Positions 12,377 through 22,251 of a DNA stretch of 52,214 nucleotides are shown here, piece by piece. A program made the translations under genes and the position numbers. Position 1 is the stretch's first letter, and each line of letters opens with the position of its first letter. The stretch comes from Globomyces pollinis-pini (Eukaryota > Chytridiomycota > Chytridiomycetes > Rhizophydiales > Globomycetaceae). A model generated the notes under the pieces. The model saw only the letters and a program-made list of their open reading frames with translations. It was not told where the DNA came from and searched no databases. Where the stretch lies: assembly GCA_025399215.1 (NCBI GenBank), contig MU621160.1, positions 16,576 to 68,789 on the forward strand, given 5' to 3'.

Positions 12377-12704
12377 GTGACCATAATTCAATCTGAACTT
12401 CACTTTTACAAAGAACAGGATAAACAAGGAATTCCAAGATGGATGACTTTCTACAGATCTGAATGTGGATCGAATTTCGATTTATGTGATTTACTGCATT
12501 GTCCAGAGTGTAAAATGCTACGTTGTTCCTCTTGCATGTCCGAATTTCGTGCATATGCTTACTGCCCTTCATATTTGTTTGAAGTTCCTTCAGCAACAGC
12601 TAAAGCTGAGCATGGTTGTTGTAGTAGAAATTGTTTTGTATTTCCTCCTTGTATATCACCTTGTCATTGCAAATGATAGTCTTTCAGGTTCCGGTATCAG
12701 GTAG
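12377..12704 (+). pseudogene. Decayed fragment of dynactin subunit p62 (DCTN4) zinc-finger region
   Basis: Residues from YRSECGS through the paired-cysteine block (CPECKMLRCSSCMS) to LFEVPSATAK and CSRNCF follow the N-terminal zinc-binding region of dynactin p62/DCTN4, including the hallmark FEVPSA. The family's CPxC before LFEVPSA reads CPSY here, removing a zinc ligand. Just after CFVFPPCIS the family-like continuation (LVIANDSLSGSG) is in the next frame, so a one-base shift has occurred; the original frame stops at 12676 and the shifted one at 12704. No further p62 sequence was found downstream. I read it as a truncated, frameshifted copy or relic exon. An unrecognised small intron at the shift is possible but no GT..AG pair suits it. 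Confidence 0.6.
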
Positions 12705-13000
12705 AAAAATTCTAGAAGTAAGTTTTTTTGAACTAACAATAGTGACTTCTAAAACCAATCAAACTCTGGTTATTATCTGTTTTTCACTCCAAAAGCTTGA
12801 CAATTAGACTAAACTTCAACATATTAAAAAATATTAATGAAATCCATCATTCTCATTCAACAACGTACTCTGAGATAGTATGCTGAGCTTCCGTATACCT
12901 TGACAATCAAGTCACACGCATAAAGTGTACCAAATATTCAAATTCGTTTGATGTCCATTTTCACATGCAGTAAATGAAAACGCGTCAAGTCATTTGATAG
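12705..13000. other. Gene-free interval before the repeat block
   Basis: AT-rich, stop-dense in all frames; nothing recognised. Confidence 0.5.
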
Positions 13001-13055
13001 AGACATTGACTTCAGGCGTAGTTCTTATCTCAAGACATTGACTTCAGGCGTAGTT
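13001..13055. repeat. Two direct copies of a 23-nt sequence, period 32
   Basis: The 23 nt starting agacattgacttcaggcg occur at 13001-13023 and again, identical, at 13033-13055. It is the first of three different tandem repeats within 800 nt. Confidence 0.85.
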
Positions 13056-13416
13056 ATTATCCCCTGTAGCGAGGCTTATGAGGCGTTGACGTGATTGTTG
13101 ATCAATTTAAAAAAGGGAGATAAAATCGGTATAGATCAGCATTCATCTCAAGTATTCAAGTATGGGCAATGGAAGAGGATTCAAGACATAGAAACATGTG
13201 GATTTTGATGCGAAATGCTGTAACGTTTTGGTAATACAAATTCGAATCACCGTAGGTTTTAAGCTAGCCGATCTTTGATATCACTACCAGTAAAGCAGCC
13301 AATGGTAAACACTATTGGTAGTTATTAATGTTTAGGAAATCCATCAAACCTGAACTACTGTGACGAAACAAGCCTTTAAGGAATCCGCCTTCGGGATGAA
13401 CACGCAAGTCGTGTTC

Positions 13417-13672
13417 GTGGAGACTGCTTCGGTACCTCGGGCTTTAGTGGATACTGCCCCGTAGAGCGGCGCGTTTGTGGAGACTACTTGGGACCTAGTC
13501 CTTTGTAGATACTGCCCCAGAGAGTAGTGCGTGCTTTGTGGAGACTGCTTGGGACCTTGTCCTTTTAGTAGATACTGCCTCTTCGGGGATAGGCGCATTT
13601 GTGGAGACTGCTTGGGATCTAGTCCTTTAAGCGGACACTGCCTCAGGGATAGACGCGTTTGCGGATACTTGT
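13417..13672. repeat. GC-rich tandem repeat, about 60-nt unit, four copies plus a partial
   Basis: Units start with gtggagactgctt or a close variant at 13417, 13477, 13538 and 13601, with a degenerate fifth start at 13661; lengths are 60, 61, 63 and 60 nt. Each unit contains a second related half (gtggatactgcc-like), so the original period was perhaps 30 nt. Base composition is much richer in G and C than the surroundings. Unit lengths not divisible by three argue against a protein repeat, although one strand is open across it. Confidence 0.85.
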
Positions 13673-13700
13673 TTCGTCGCAAATAGTTTGGAGAACACTA

Positions 13701-13763
13701 GCTTTATTGTTGCGGATGCCGGCTTTACTGTTGCGGATGCTGGCTTTATTGTTGCGGATGCTT
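13701..13763. repeat. 21-nt tandem repeat, three copies
   Basis: Units gctttattgttgcggatg + 3 nt at 13701-13721, 13722-13742 and 13743-13763 differ only at one or two positions. It directly follows the 60-nt repeat and shares the tgcggat word with its last partial unit. Confidence 0.85.
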
Positions 13764-14174
13764 TTATTTTCTTACTGTTGGACAGTACTTAATCCGAGGG
13801 GGAGCTTTAGTGGAATTGACCACACTGTCTTGTAGAAGAGATCTGCAATTCGTCACTCCGGTTACGTTGTAGCTGGGGCGGATTACTCCTCCAAGCTTCG
13901 CGCTAAAACAAAAACAAAAAAAAAAAGCTTAATAAAATGAATTGAAACCTCAAATCGTCTTGCAAAATTTAATTGTTTCTTCATTAGTTTTGCTGCTTTA
14001 CTCTCTGCTAATTAAAATTTATATGTTCATATCGAGTTCACAGATCTCTGCAAATTTCAGGAGAGTTTAACAAATTCGTTCAGAAAGGACTTCCAACTTG
14101 GACAATAATTTGATCAATGTAGTTCATTTATATTTAATATTTGGCCTTCAAATAGGATACAACAAGCAGCACAC
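13764..14174. other. Non-coding tail of the repeat block
   Basis: A GC-richer stretch to about 13900 ends in an A-rich run at 13908-13925, as a poly(A)-like tail might, then returns to AT-rich sequence. No open frame. It could be the 3' end of a repeat transcript or retroelement, which I cannot prove. Confidence 0.35.
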
Positions 14175-14734
14175 ATGCTATTCCGTATACAATTGAATGC
14201 GACCTGGACTGCAAAACGAGCTATTAAAAGAAATCTATTATGTGCCTCTCACCCTTTTTCCATTGACAAATGTATAATGTGTGNNNNNNNNNNNNNNNNN
14301 NNNNNNNNNNNNNNNNNNNNNNNNNNNNNNNNNNNNNNNNNNNNNNNNNNNNNNNNNNNNNNNNNNNNNNNNNNNNNNNNNNNNNNNNNNNNNNNNNNNN
14401 NNNNNNNNNNNNNNNNNNNNNNNNNNNNNNNNNNNNNNNNNNNNNNNNNNNNNNNNNNNNNNNNNNNNNNNNNNNNNNNNNNNNNNNNNNNNNNNNNNNN
14501 NNNNNNNNNNNNNNNNNNNNNNNNNNNNNNNNNNNNNNNNNNNNNNNNNNNNNNNNNNNNNNNNNNNNNNNNNNNNNNNNNNNNNNNNNNNNNNNNNNNN
14601 NNNNNNNNNNNNNNNNNNNNNNNNNNNNNNNNNNNNNNNNNNNNNNNNTGAATATCATCTTGGAATTTATCGCGAAGACTTATTGGAGATACGCCCGAAG
14701 ACTATGGGAATATCGCACTGATATATCCTTGTAA
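14175..14734 (+). mobile_element. Possible LINE-type reverse transcriptase C-terminal remnant spanning an assembly gap
   Basis: Left of the gap the frame reads LNATWTAKRAIKRNLL...DKCIMC, which resembles the zf-RVT segment (W-x-L, then a CxxC-type end) that follows the reverse transcriptase domain of LINE elements. Right of the gap one of three frames reads FIAKTYWRYARRLWEYR, similar in style to the region after that finger, and stops at 14734. The match is by pattern only; too little is visible to name a clade. The 365 unknown bases would hold the diagnostic rest of the finger. Retroelements commonly cause assembly gaps, and the repeat block just upstream fits. Confidence 0.3.
14284..14648. 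other. Assembly gap (365 N)
   Basis: All bases are n. Reading frames drawn through it have no meaning. Confidence 1.
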
Positions 14735-14955
14735 ATTTTCCACCAACGTCAAAGCTGCTATTGCGGTATGGCACTCTGTTAGTAGAGATAGTGATTAAAA
14801 TATCATAATAAAAAAAAAAAAAGAAAAAATCGTGAAAGTGTATAGTTCCTTGTATTTATGGATAACCCAGTACCAATTGGAATTGATTCAAATTGAATAT
14901 AAACTAAAATGATTTGAAATAAAATTAAATATCAAAGGTTTGCATCATAGATTTA

Positions 14956-17686
14956 TTACCGATACAATTGAAGATCGGAATACTTGAAGGTAGAAGCACA
15001 GAAGACACACGTATTCAATTGCATCAACAAAAAAGTGATGGGTTGAGTTTCAAAGACCTGATTTTGAAACCATCGATACTTTAATCCACAATCACTACAT
15101 GTTTTAATAACAGGTGTATCAATCAATAATAGGGATAATGGACATTGTTCTAGGGTTAGTGTCATGGTAAGTTACTCCAGGTGTGATGATGGATACATTG
15201 ATGGGGTGATTGATTCGTGATGGGTTCGTTACAGATTGCACATGGTTGTATGAAATTGGATTCGATAATGATTTTCATGTTGTTAATGGTTTGATTAGAT
15301 AAACAAGGTAAGAGTTTGTCTACCAACTCTACCACATCAATATTCTCACTTTTCCACATACAGGCCAAAATATATTCATTATTTCCTACAAATGAGATTT
15401 CAATAAAAAAACCATCTAAAGTTTGATTGGATAAATTGAGAGATTGGTATTGTGCAAAAAGTTTGGTTAAAATGCCTCGCCAATAGAATTCCCGGATAGC
15501 TTGTTGATGTTGGGTCAACACATCAACCTGATCTATCATTTCATCTTGGTTCCAATGCGGTTGTGTGACGGCATATATGTATGTGATGTATTGTAAGCAT
15601 CGGATCGGTATGGGTGGATTCGTCACATCTACAAATTCCATCCTACTATTTAATAATACTAGCATGTACAAATGTTTGTTCATTTGGTAAAATCCTAATA
15701 ATAATTCATTGTAGCGTGCTAATTGTTGATTGATGGTATATGATTTTTGTTGTAAATCATACAATAGTAATTCCCAGAATACTTTACGAGGCGCCGACTG
15801 GAAATCTATAATAAGATCAAATTTGGTTACTAGACGGGTTGGTTAAATACGTTTTGAGAACGCAAAGTGTGTCGACGGGATGGTTAATCGGTCTAATACT
15901 GATGTTTGTTTTAATTTGGTGATCTGTCAAGTATGCCATATAAATGAATGATGTAAGTCTAGACTGGTCAGCGAATATCTTGAATATGGTCGTGATAATA
16001 TTTAATGATTAAGGTAGTTCAGAGGTTAAGGTATGTTTTAGCATATCATAGAGATAGTAGCTTAGGGTGTTTAACATCAAACGAATGAACGATATATATA
16101 CCTGTATGAAATGAAATCATAAAGGCCATGTGGACTAGCCAACACACCGTAAACTTGAAACTCTTCTTTATCCGGCCCAAAACCATCTATATCTCCATTA
16201 ACATCTTCATCCTCATCCTGTGAATCATTATCATTATCAGCACCATCTGATAAAAACGATCGTAATGCAGCCGTCTCATCCGAAACTAGTGAGATAGACA
16301 CTGGTTGTGTGGTGTACGATAAATTCAACTGTATACCGTTGGCGGTGTATATCCTGATGTGGTTTTTGTTGTACCAAATGCCATCTAGATGGTTATAGTT
16401 GATTAGTGTACGTGTAATGGTTCCAAATGGAGCGACGTAACAATCTGTCGTGGATTGGCTTCCGATAGCTGTGATAAACAATCTGTTAGATTTGGCATAT
16501 GCGACTACAATCTAATATTAGATGTTTGGGTTAGATTACCGAAGAGGACTATGGAGTTAAAGTTGAAGCGATTACAGTATCCGGCTAGAGTATTATTTTT
16601 TAAAAAAAAAACCTTGTTCTATATTATCAATGGTGAATCGATTACTGAATCCTATTGTTATTGTTGAACTGAATACTATGTTTATCTAAAACATTATGAA
16701 TGATAGTATTACTTGATCCTAAGAATTATCTACATTATATAATTACTGCATTAGTCTATAATGTGATTAATATTATTATTATTACTGCATTAGTCTATAA
16801 TGATATTAGTATTATATAATTACTGAATTAGTCTATAATGTGATTTAGCAATAGTAAAATTACGTATTCCTAAAAATGAGATGACATTGTTTTACAAAAT
16901 CTTTAAAGGAGAGAAAAGAAACAGGGGTATTATCGGCAAGAGCTAAATCATGGAGTTTCAAGACGGATAAATCACCATTTAGGTTGTATATTTTACAAAG
17001 AGAGACAGTTCCATCAGCAAATCCAGTTAAAATATAAGCAAACTGAATATTATTTTGATCCAGTTGCCAATCACTCCAAAGAATATTTGTTAACCAAGCA
17101 TTATGTAAATGAATTGATAATTTTTGAGAAATCATTTCCATGGATTGATAACTATGGGTTTAAGTATAATTGAATACCTGAGGATGACGAGATGGCCTGA
17201 AGTAGAACCGATAGCTAGTAAGGTAGATAAGAAAGGTAAGGTTGAATGATTTGACCAACAACAAGATTTCAGAGTATTTTGAGGTAGGGAAATGAAAGGT
17301 TGTAAATCACAGTTCTAAGAATGAGTAATATGTATTACTGTAGACCATTTATCGATCTCAGGATTAGCTGGTGAATTGAATAAATAGATACGATTATGAG
17401 TTGATATGATAGCCAACACGTCCCAGATGGTACACCAATGAGAGTAACGAGGAGCTTCTTGAGCTACGATATGATGATCAATATTCCAAGGATGCTTTGA
17501 AATTAATTTTTGAGAAGGTAGATTAGCGAGAGAAGAATTGATAGCTATAGAATTTAAAGAAGGGGAGATGATGTTAATATTTAGGGAAGAAATGGTAGCT
17601 AAACGTAAAGAATTAGACCAATTATTTGGTAATGAATGAAAAGCTTGAGGTTTTTTAGGTATTGAAATGGTATGATTGAAATCCAT
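14956..17686 (-). CDS. GTF3C4: TFIIIC 90-kDa subunit-like protein (WD40 propeller plus C-terminal zinc finger)
   Basis: Exons as read: 17686-17339, 17314-17178, 17151-16896, 16869-16864, [optional micro-exons 16832-16824, 16794-16786, 16755-16747, 16718-16713], 16685-16613, 16584-16540, 16504-16102, 15958-15831, 15805-15176, 15149-14956; 739-750 residues. The N-terminal half has propeller features (HWCTIWDVLAIISTHNRIYLF, CCWSNHS...LLAIGSTSGHLVIL, ILTGFADGTV) and the SPHGL motif of the TFIIIC90 family. The C-terminal 100 residues carry CAICNEP, HTWKQCPLSL and CSDCGLKY, the family's zinc finger (C..C - H.W.RC - C..C). Known role: part of the TFIIIC factor that recruits Pol III to tRNA genes. 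Two parts are uncertain: the repeat-expanded intron zone at 16712-16863 and a 143-nt intron at 15959-16101. The ATG at 17686 was preferred to an upstream TTG. Confidence 0.78.
16719..16863 (-). repeat. Intron-shaped tandem repeat inside the TFIIIC90 gene
   Basis: On the coding strand four consecutive segments each begin gtaat and end tag, at 16863-16833, 16823-16795, 16785-16756 and 16746-16719 (31, 29, 30 and 28 nt), separated by a 9-nt word actaatgca (once actaattca). Period is 38-39 nt. Every junction is in phase 0, so any number of the 9-nt words could be kept as Thr-Asn-Ala micro-exons or the whole zone could be one long intron. Confidence 0.8.
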
Positions 17687-17833
17687 TAAAAAAAATAAAA
17701 AACAAGTTACAAACAACCAATTCTATTAACTAAACTACTCAGTAACTAGTACTATTAGTATAACAACAAACTAATAACTAGTTACTACTACTAGTTACTA
17801 GTAGTTACTAGTGGTAGTGATAGTTCTGATCAA

Positions 17834-17855
17834 AAGTGGCTTTCATAAGCCACTT
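17834..17855. promoter_or_regulatory. Perfect 9-bp inverted repeat in the divergent TFIIIC90/BET promoter
   Basis: Arms aagtggctt and aagccactt with a 4-nt loop lie in the 207 nt between the two start codons. The same interval (17740-17820) is full of actagt/ agttactagt words. A palindromic binding site for both genes is possible; only the symmetry is seen. Confidence 0.4.
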
Positions 17856-17893
17856 ACTTCAACTCTCTCTTCAATTTTTCATCATTTTATTAT

Positions 17894-19861
17894 ATGACTG
17901 TGGAAGTTAATATCGATCAACTGTAATCATTTTAAACTAATTAAAAAAGAAATTCTATCGTACCTGATACTATAGATCAATCTATCATGAAAACTGATGG
18001 TATCACTACTAAAAACTAAAATTTTATCAGATCTGGAAAAGGATGTAGATAAACCTATAATCAATGAAAATATAGTATCTAATAACTCTCCTATTATCCC
18101 TTTAAATGTATGTTCATGACTTTAACATATAGAATACTGATAATAATGTAAATACAAAAAAATTAATCATTATAGACTTCTAATGTCGATAATATCCCTA
18201 ATGTAACTTAAAAATATACTAACTTTAGACCTCTAATGATCCTCACAATAATGTACAAATTATATCTAATTCAATAGTTTGCAAATAAAGAACTGGTCGA
18301 TCCAGCTTTAATCAAAGAACAATTAAAATGGATCACTACAGTCATTAGAAATATGAAGAAAAAGAAAGAAGCAATCATCTTTTTGACTCCTGTAGATCCT
18401 GTTAAATTAAATATTCCCACTTATTTTACTGTCATCACTCATCCAATGGATATATCCACCATTGAAAAGAAATTATCATCGGGTGTTTATAAAAATGCTC
18501 AAGAAGCTATTGCGGATGCTCATTTAATGCTAAATAACTGTTTAGTCTTTAATGGTGAAGATTCTGTCGTTTGGGCTAGTGGAAAGGTTTTATTAAAATG
18601 GTTGGAAAAAGAACAAGAAAAAATTCCTAAAACTTTGAAAAAACCAGATTATAAAAAGAAACGTGTTTCCGATATTGGTCTAGTAATATTAGATTTGTTT
18701 GAATTTTTCTTCTTTAGGGAATACGCGAATCTATATCTGATAGACCAAAACGTGATATTCCTACCACTTCAACTGATAGAATACGTACAAGAACAAAAGA
18801 ATCTTCTTTGGAATTGAAATTTGCAAGTCATATATTGGTAGAAGTAATGAAACAAAAATGTGAAGCTTTCAATTGGCCTTTTCTTTCTCCTGTTGACCCT
18901 GATCTCTTGGGAATCCCTCATTATCGTACGATCATCAAACATCCTATGGATTTATCCACCATAAAAAAGAAATTGGATAGTGGAGAATATGATTCTTTGG
19001 TAGATTTTGAAGATGATTTTAGATTGATGTTGAGTAATTGTTACTTATTCAATCCTCCCGAAACAGCTGTTTATCAATGTGCTCAACAATTAGAAAAATG
19101 GTTTGATTCAAAATTATTAGATAAAAATTCTTTTCTATCTCAATATGGTGATGTATCAAAATCCAGAACAAAATCAACTCATGATTATTCCTCAGAAGGA
19201 AGTGATGGTAACACTCCATAAATTTAAATAAATTTAGATTCTGATTTGGAACAAATTAAAGCACTCAAAGATCAAATCACAGTCTTGCATGGACAAATTC
19301 AAGTTTTGATGGAAAAACGATCAAGAAAGAGAAAGAGGAAATTATCAACCTCAAATGCAAGTAATGGTATAGGAGGATCAGTACCTGCCTTTGTAGGCAA
19401 ACCAAAATCAAAACCAAAATCGTCAGAGAAACGATCCAAAAAGAAACGATCATACCCACAGAGTAGTGATGATGAAAAAATGCCGGAAACAGATGTCACT
19501 TATGAACAAAAGAGAGAATTATCCGATAATATCAATATATTACCTCCAGATTTACTACCCCAAGTATTTGAAATCATCAAAGAAAGCAGTGGTTTAAATG
19601 TAAACCTTTTGAAGTTAACAATATCTAGGCGGTAGCTGATGAAGAAATCGAACTCGATATTGATTCCTTACCCAAGCATGTATTGTGGAAATTATATCTA
19701 TTTGTAAAGAAACATACAAGACCACCCAAAAAAGCTAAATATGAGGATGAACAAAACGTGGCCCCAGGTCAAGGTAATAGTGGTTGTTTTTTAATAGGCT
19801 AGTTGCTGCATCAAGTTCTTCTGAATCCGATTCTGATGATTCAGGTAGTGCTAGTGATTGA
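17894..19861 (+). CDS. BET-family double bromodomain protein (Bdf1/Brd-like)
   Basis: Eleven exons (17894-17922, 17950-17999, 18031-18107, 18133-18147, 18176-18202, 18229-18252, 18278-18682, 18718-19207, 19238-19599, 19629-19773, 19803-19861), 560 residues, introns 25-35 nt. Domains: acidic Asn-rich N-terminus; bromodomain 1 (FLTPVDPVKLNIPTYF, THPMDISTIEKKL, LNNCLVFN); bromodomain 2 (WPFLSPVDPDLLGIPHY, KHPMDLSTIKKKL, LSNCYLFN); a coiled-coil motif; a basic KRSRKRKRK/KKKR stretch; the NET domain (TYEQKRELSDNINILPPDLL...DIDSLPKHVLWKLY); and a C-terminal SSSSESDSDDSGS tail as in animal and yeast BET proteins. Both acetyl-lysine-binding Asn residues are kept. Bromodomain 2 has the WPF shelf, but bromodomain 1 has IIF there. 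Role: reads acetylated H3/H4 and supports transcription initiation. Head-to-head with TFIIIC90. Confidence 0.93.
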
Positions 19862-20119
19862 TACTTTATGGGCACTCTTTGACTAATTAAACAATAATCA
19901 ACTTTTCAAGCCAATTTTTATTTTTTATGTGTGTTATTATTGTTTATGTTAATTGGTAGTCTTGTCGGATTGGCTTGAGAGGTTGATGGTTTAATGAGTT
20001 GAGTTTCAAATGCCAATTCTGACTACTTTAATGATTCTTGATCCCATCATATTTTTAAATTCCTTCTTGATTAATAATTACCAACCTTGACAAACATTAA
20101 CTTTATAGATGATTTTGAA

Positions 20120-20946
20120 ATGGAACAGTCTCCTTTACCAAAAAAGTCTATTAAGCCTGCCAAGAGTTCAACGACCAAAACCGAACCTACCAAAAAACCA
20201 GGACGACCTAGTAAAACCTCCAATTCCACTACACGTATGGTAGTGTATAACTGATACGGTAGGGAAACGCGGATCGACCCCACCCATACCCATCCGAACC
20301 GAAAAAGGTGATTGTACATCTTATGGAGAACGACCAGCTTTACCTGTTGTCTTACCTCCTGGTACTATCTTGGATATCCCATCTACATCAACCACTATTG
20401 AATCCACTGTAACCACCCAAGTTAAAAAAACCATTCCAGTAAAAAAAAATGATAACCAATTTTATGATTAGCCTATACAACGTAAAGATGATTCCTTACT
20501 TGATTCTGCATGGAGTTTACTAGAAGAATTAAAAAAACCAGAAGTAAACGATGATGAAGAAATCTCACTATAGATTGAAACTGTACCGATTGAAGAAAGT
20601 ATAGTAGAACCACGTGAAGGATTATCAGCCTTTGATACTGCCAATACAACCTATGAACCTTTTGCGCACAACAATCCATCCCCAGTAATCCAATTCCAAT
20701 TTTCTAACACCCTAGATTATACCAACTTTAACGATAGGAGAATTACAACATTACAATACGATTTTAGAAGAATTCGAAACCGAACATGATTTAAATGATC
20801 GTGAAGAAATTGATGGTATTCAAAAACGGGTATTTGAAATGGATGTTTTAAGAGATGATTTCGTACCACTTGAAGATTGGTTATTGAATACTGAACGGGA
20901 TTTAAGTTCGGATGAAGATGGTGCTGTTGAAGATGAATCGGATTAA
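20120..20946 (+). CDS. Unidentified acidic protein with an AT-hook-like N-terminus
   Basis: Five exons (20120-20234, 20263-20438, 20472-20543, 20574-20684, 20716-20946), four introns of 28-33 nt, 234 residues. The N-terminus is Lys/Pro-rich with KKPGRPSKTS, close to an AT-hook core (GRP flanked by basic residues), then KRGSTPPIP. The C-terminal third is acidic and probably helical (IGELQHYNTILEEFETEHDL, FVPLEDWLLNTERDL) and ends SSDEDGAVEDESD. Two introns are 33 and 30 nt, so the frame continues through them but each ends in an in-frame TAG. I do not recognise the family; a nuclear chromatin-associated role is a guess from the AT-hook and the BET gene upstream. An earlier 5' exon is possible because an acceptor-like tag lies just before the start. 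Confidence 0.65.
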
Positions 20947-21237
20947 TTTTTTTTTATTTGTTCAACTTGGTTTTTTTTTTTAAATAGATTTTGTTGATAA
21001 TAGTATCCAGCATCCAGTGTTTTTCTACTAAGTATATGGATGATATTGAGATTGAAATTCATGGAAAGGCTGGGTTGTATCCGTCTTTAGTTGAATATTG
21101 TATATTTGAGAAATTGTAGATTGTTTGTGGGCGTAGTGGAAAACTTCGCCAGCTTTTGATGAATATAAAGAAATCCAACTTTACCAAAAATCAAAAACCA
21201 CAAAAAACCAATACCCAAATTATAAAAACGTTATCAA

Positions 21238-22070
21238 ATGAGTAAGATAAACCCATACAATCCAAATACAACATGTATTCCAGTCAAGAATATCGGATCT
21301 TGTTTACCATGGACACTTCAAGATTTATATATTGATAAAGAAGCAATTGCTGATGTATATGATATGCCACAAAATGCTGTTACAGGTAATCAAATTCAAC
21401 TGATGTGTAGCTGAAACTTGGGAATGGGGTGTTATAGGTGCATCATCAGCTAATTCAACTTCTAGTCAATTATTAAAATGGTGGGATTGGGTAAATGATT
21501 CATATTAATTGTTCTAGATTCAATGTACTGGATATAAAGGAGAATATATCAGATATTTGAAATCTTATACATGTTATACTGATCTATTTGTGATTTCGGC
21601 TGGTTGTAATAATGACATACCCATTCAATCAGTACCTCCACTTTGTCAAGATTCTTGTTCAATTATGGGAACAGCTATTTCAGATATAGTAAAAAGTCCT
21701 ACGTTATGTACTACAACACAAAATGAAAAGGCATTGGAAAATCGTCAAAAAGCATTAAAGGCTACTGAGAATTGTAATGCTGTTGGTCAATTATCACATT
21801 TCCAAGGACAAAATCAATGTATAGAGGGTGTTGGTTTGAAAAATTGGGCTTCGGATCTGACTACTTGTGGTAACTTTCAACGATTGATTCATTTTAGGGT
21901 TTGGTAATGTTGATCAAGCTAAAAAGTTTTGTTCACTAAAGGAAAATTTGGAATTAAAGTGTTGTGAACAATTCAAGAAAATCTTTAATCCTTTTCTACG
22001 TAACATGATTTTCATAGTGTCGGGTGGATTATTGCTATTTTATGGACTTTTGGCCATATTGTGTTGTTAG
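21238..22070 (+). CDS. Cys-rich ectodomain / single-TM protein, short form without SH3 (family member A)
   Basis: Exons 21238-21385, 21411-21490, 21518-21869 and 21898-22070, introns 25-28 nt, 250 residues. The body matches the ectodomains of the two SH3 proteins at 23667-24849 and 25170-26381: C-x-SIK/VKN...SC(L/S)PW near the start, WEWGVIGA..., QCTGYKGEYIRY, YTCYTDLFVISAGCNN, PPLCQDSC, CGGFGN...CSLK...CC. After a final membrane segment (MIFIVSGGLLLFYGLLAILCC) it stops at Cys-Cys. No clear N-terminal signal peptide is seen, unlike the SH3 members, though the cysteine pattern implies an oxidising compartment; the start may be mis-set or the C-terminal TM may act as a tail anchor. Opposite strand to the other three members. 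Confidence 0.8.
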
Positions 22071-22251
22071 GGAACAACGTGTATCTCAAGAATATTGTCA
22101 TCAAAATTGAAGATTTGGTATTGAAATGTTGAAATAAACTATTGAACTTCATAATTTAAACAAACTGTTGATTAATATTCCATGAAACGCGATGTCAAAT
22201 AAAAAAGTTCAATGAACTAAAATATAATGAGAGTATATATTTAAAAAACTC

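Noticed and set aside
13344..13682. 112-codon minus-strand frame across the 60-nt repeats
   Set aside because: Repeat units of 60, 61, 63 and 60 nt shift the frame between copies, so the peptide repeats are not conserved; openness is explained by GC-rich composition.
14224..14734. Long frames through the N run
   Set aside because: They are open only because unknown bases cannot be read as stops.
20439..20573. In-frame TAG codons suggesting stop-codon reassignment
   Set aside because: Both TAGs are the last three bases of phase-0 introns with good donors; other genes in the window end normally at TAG, TAA and TGA.
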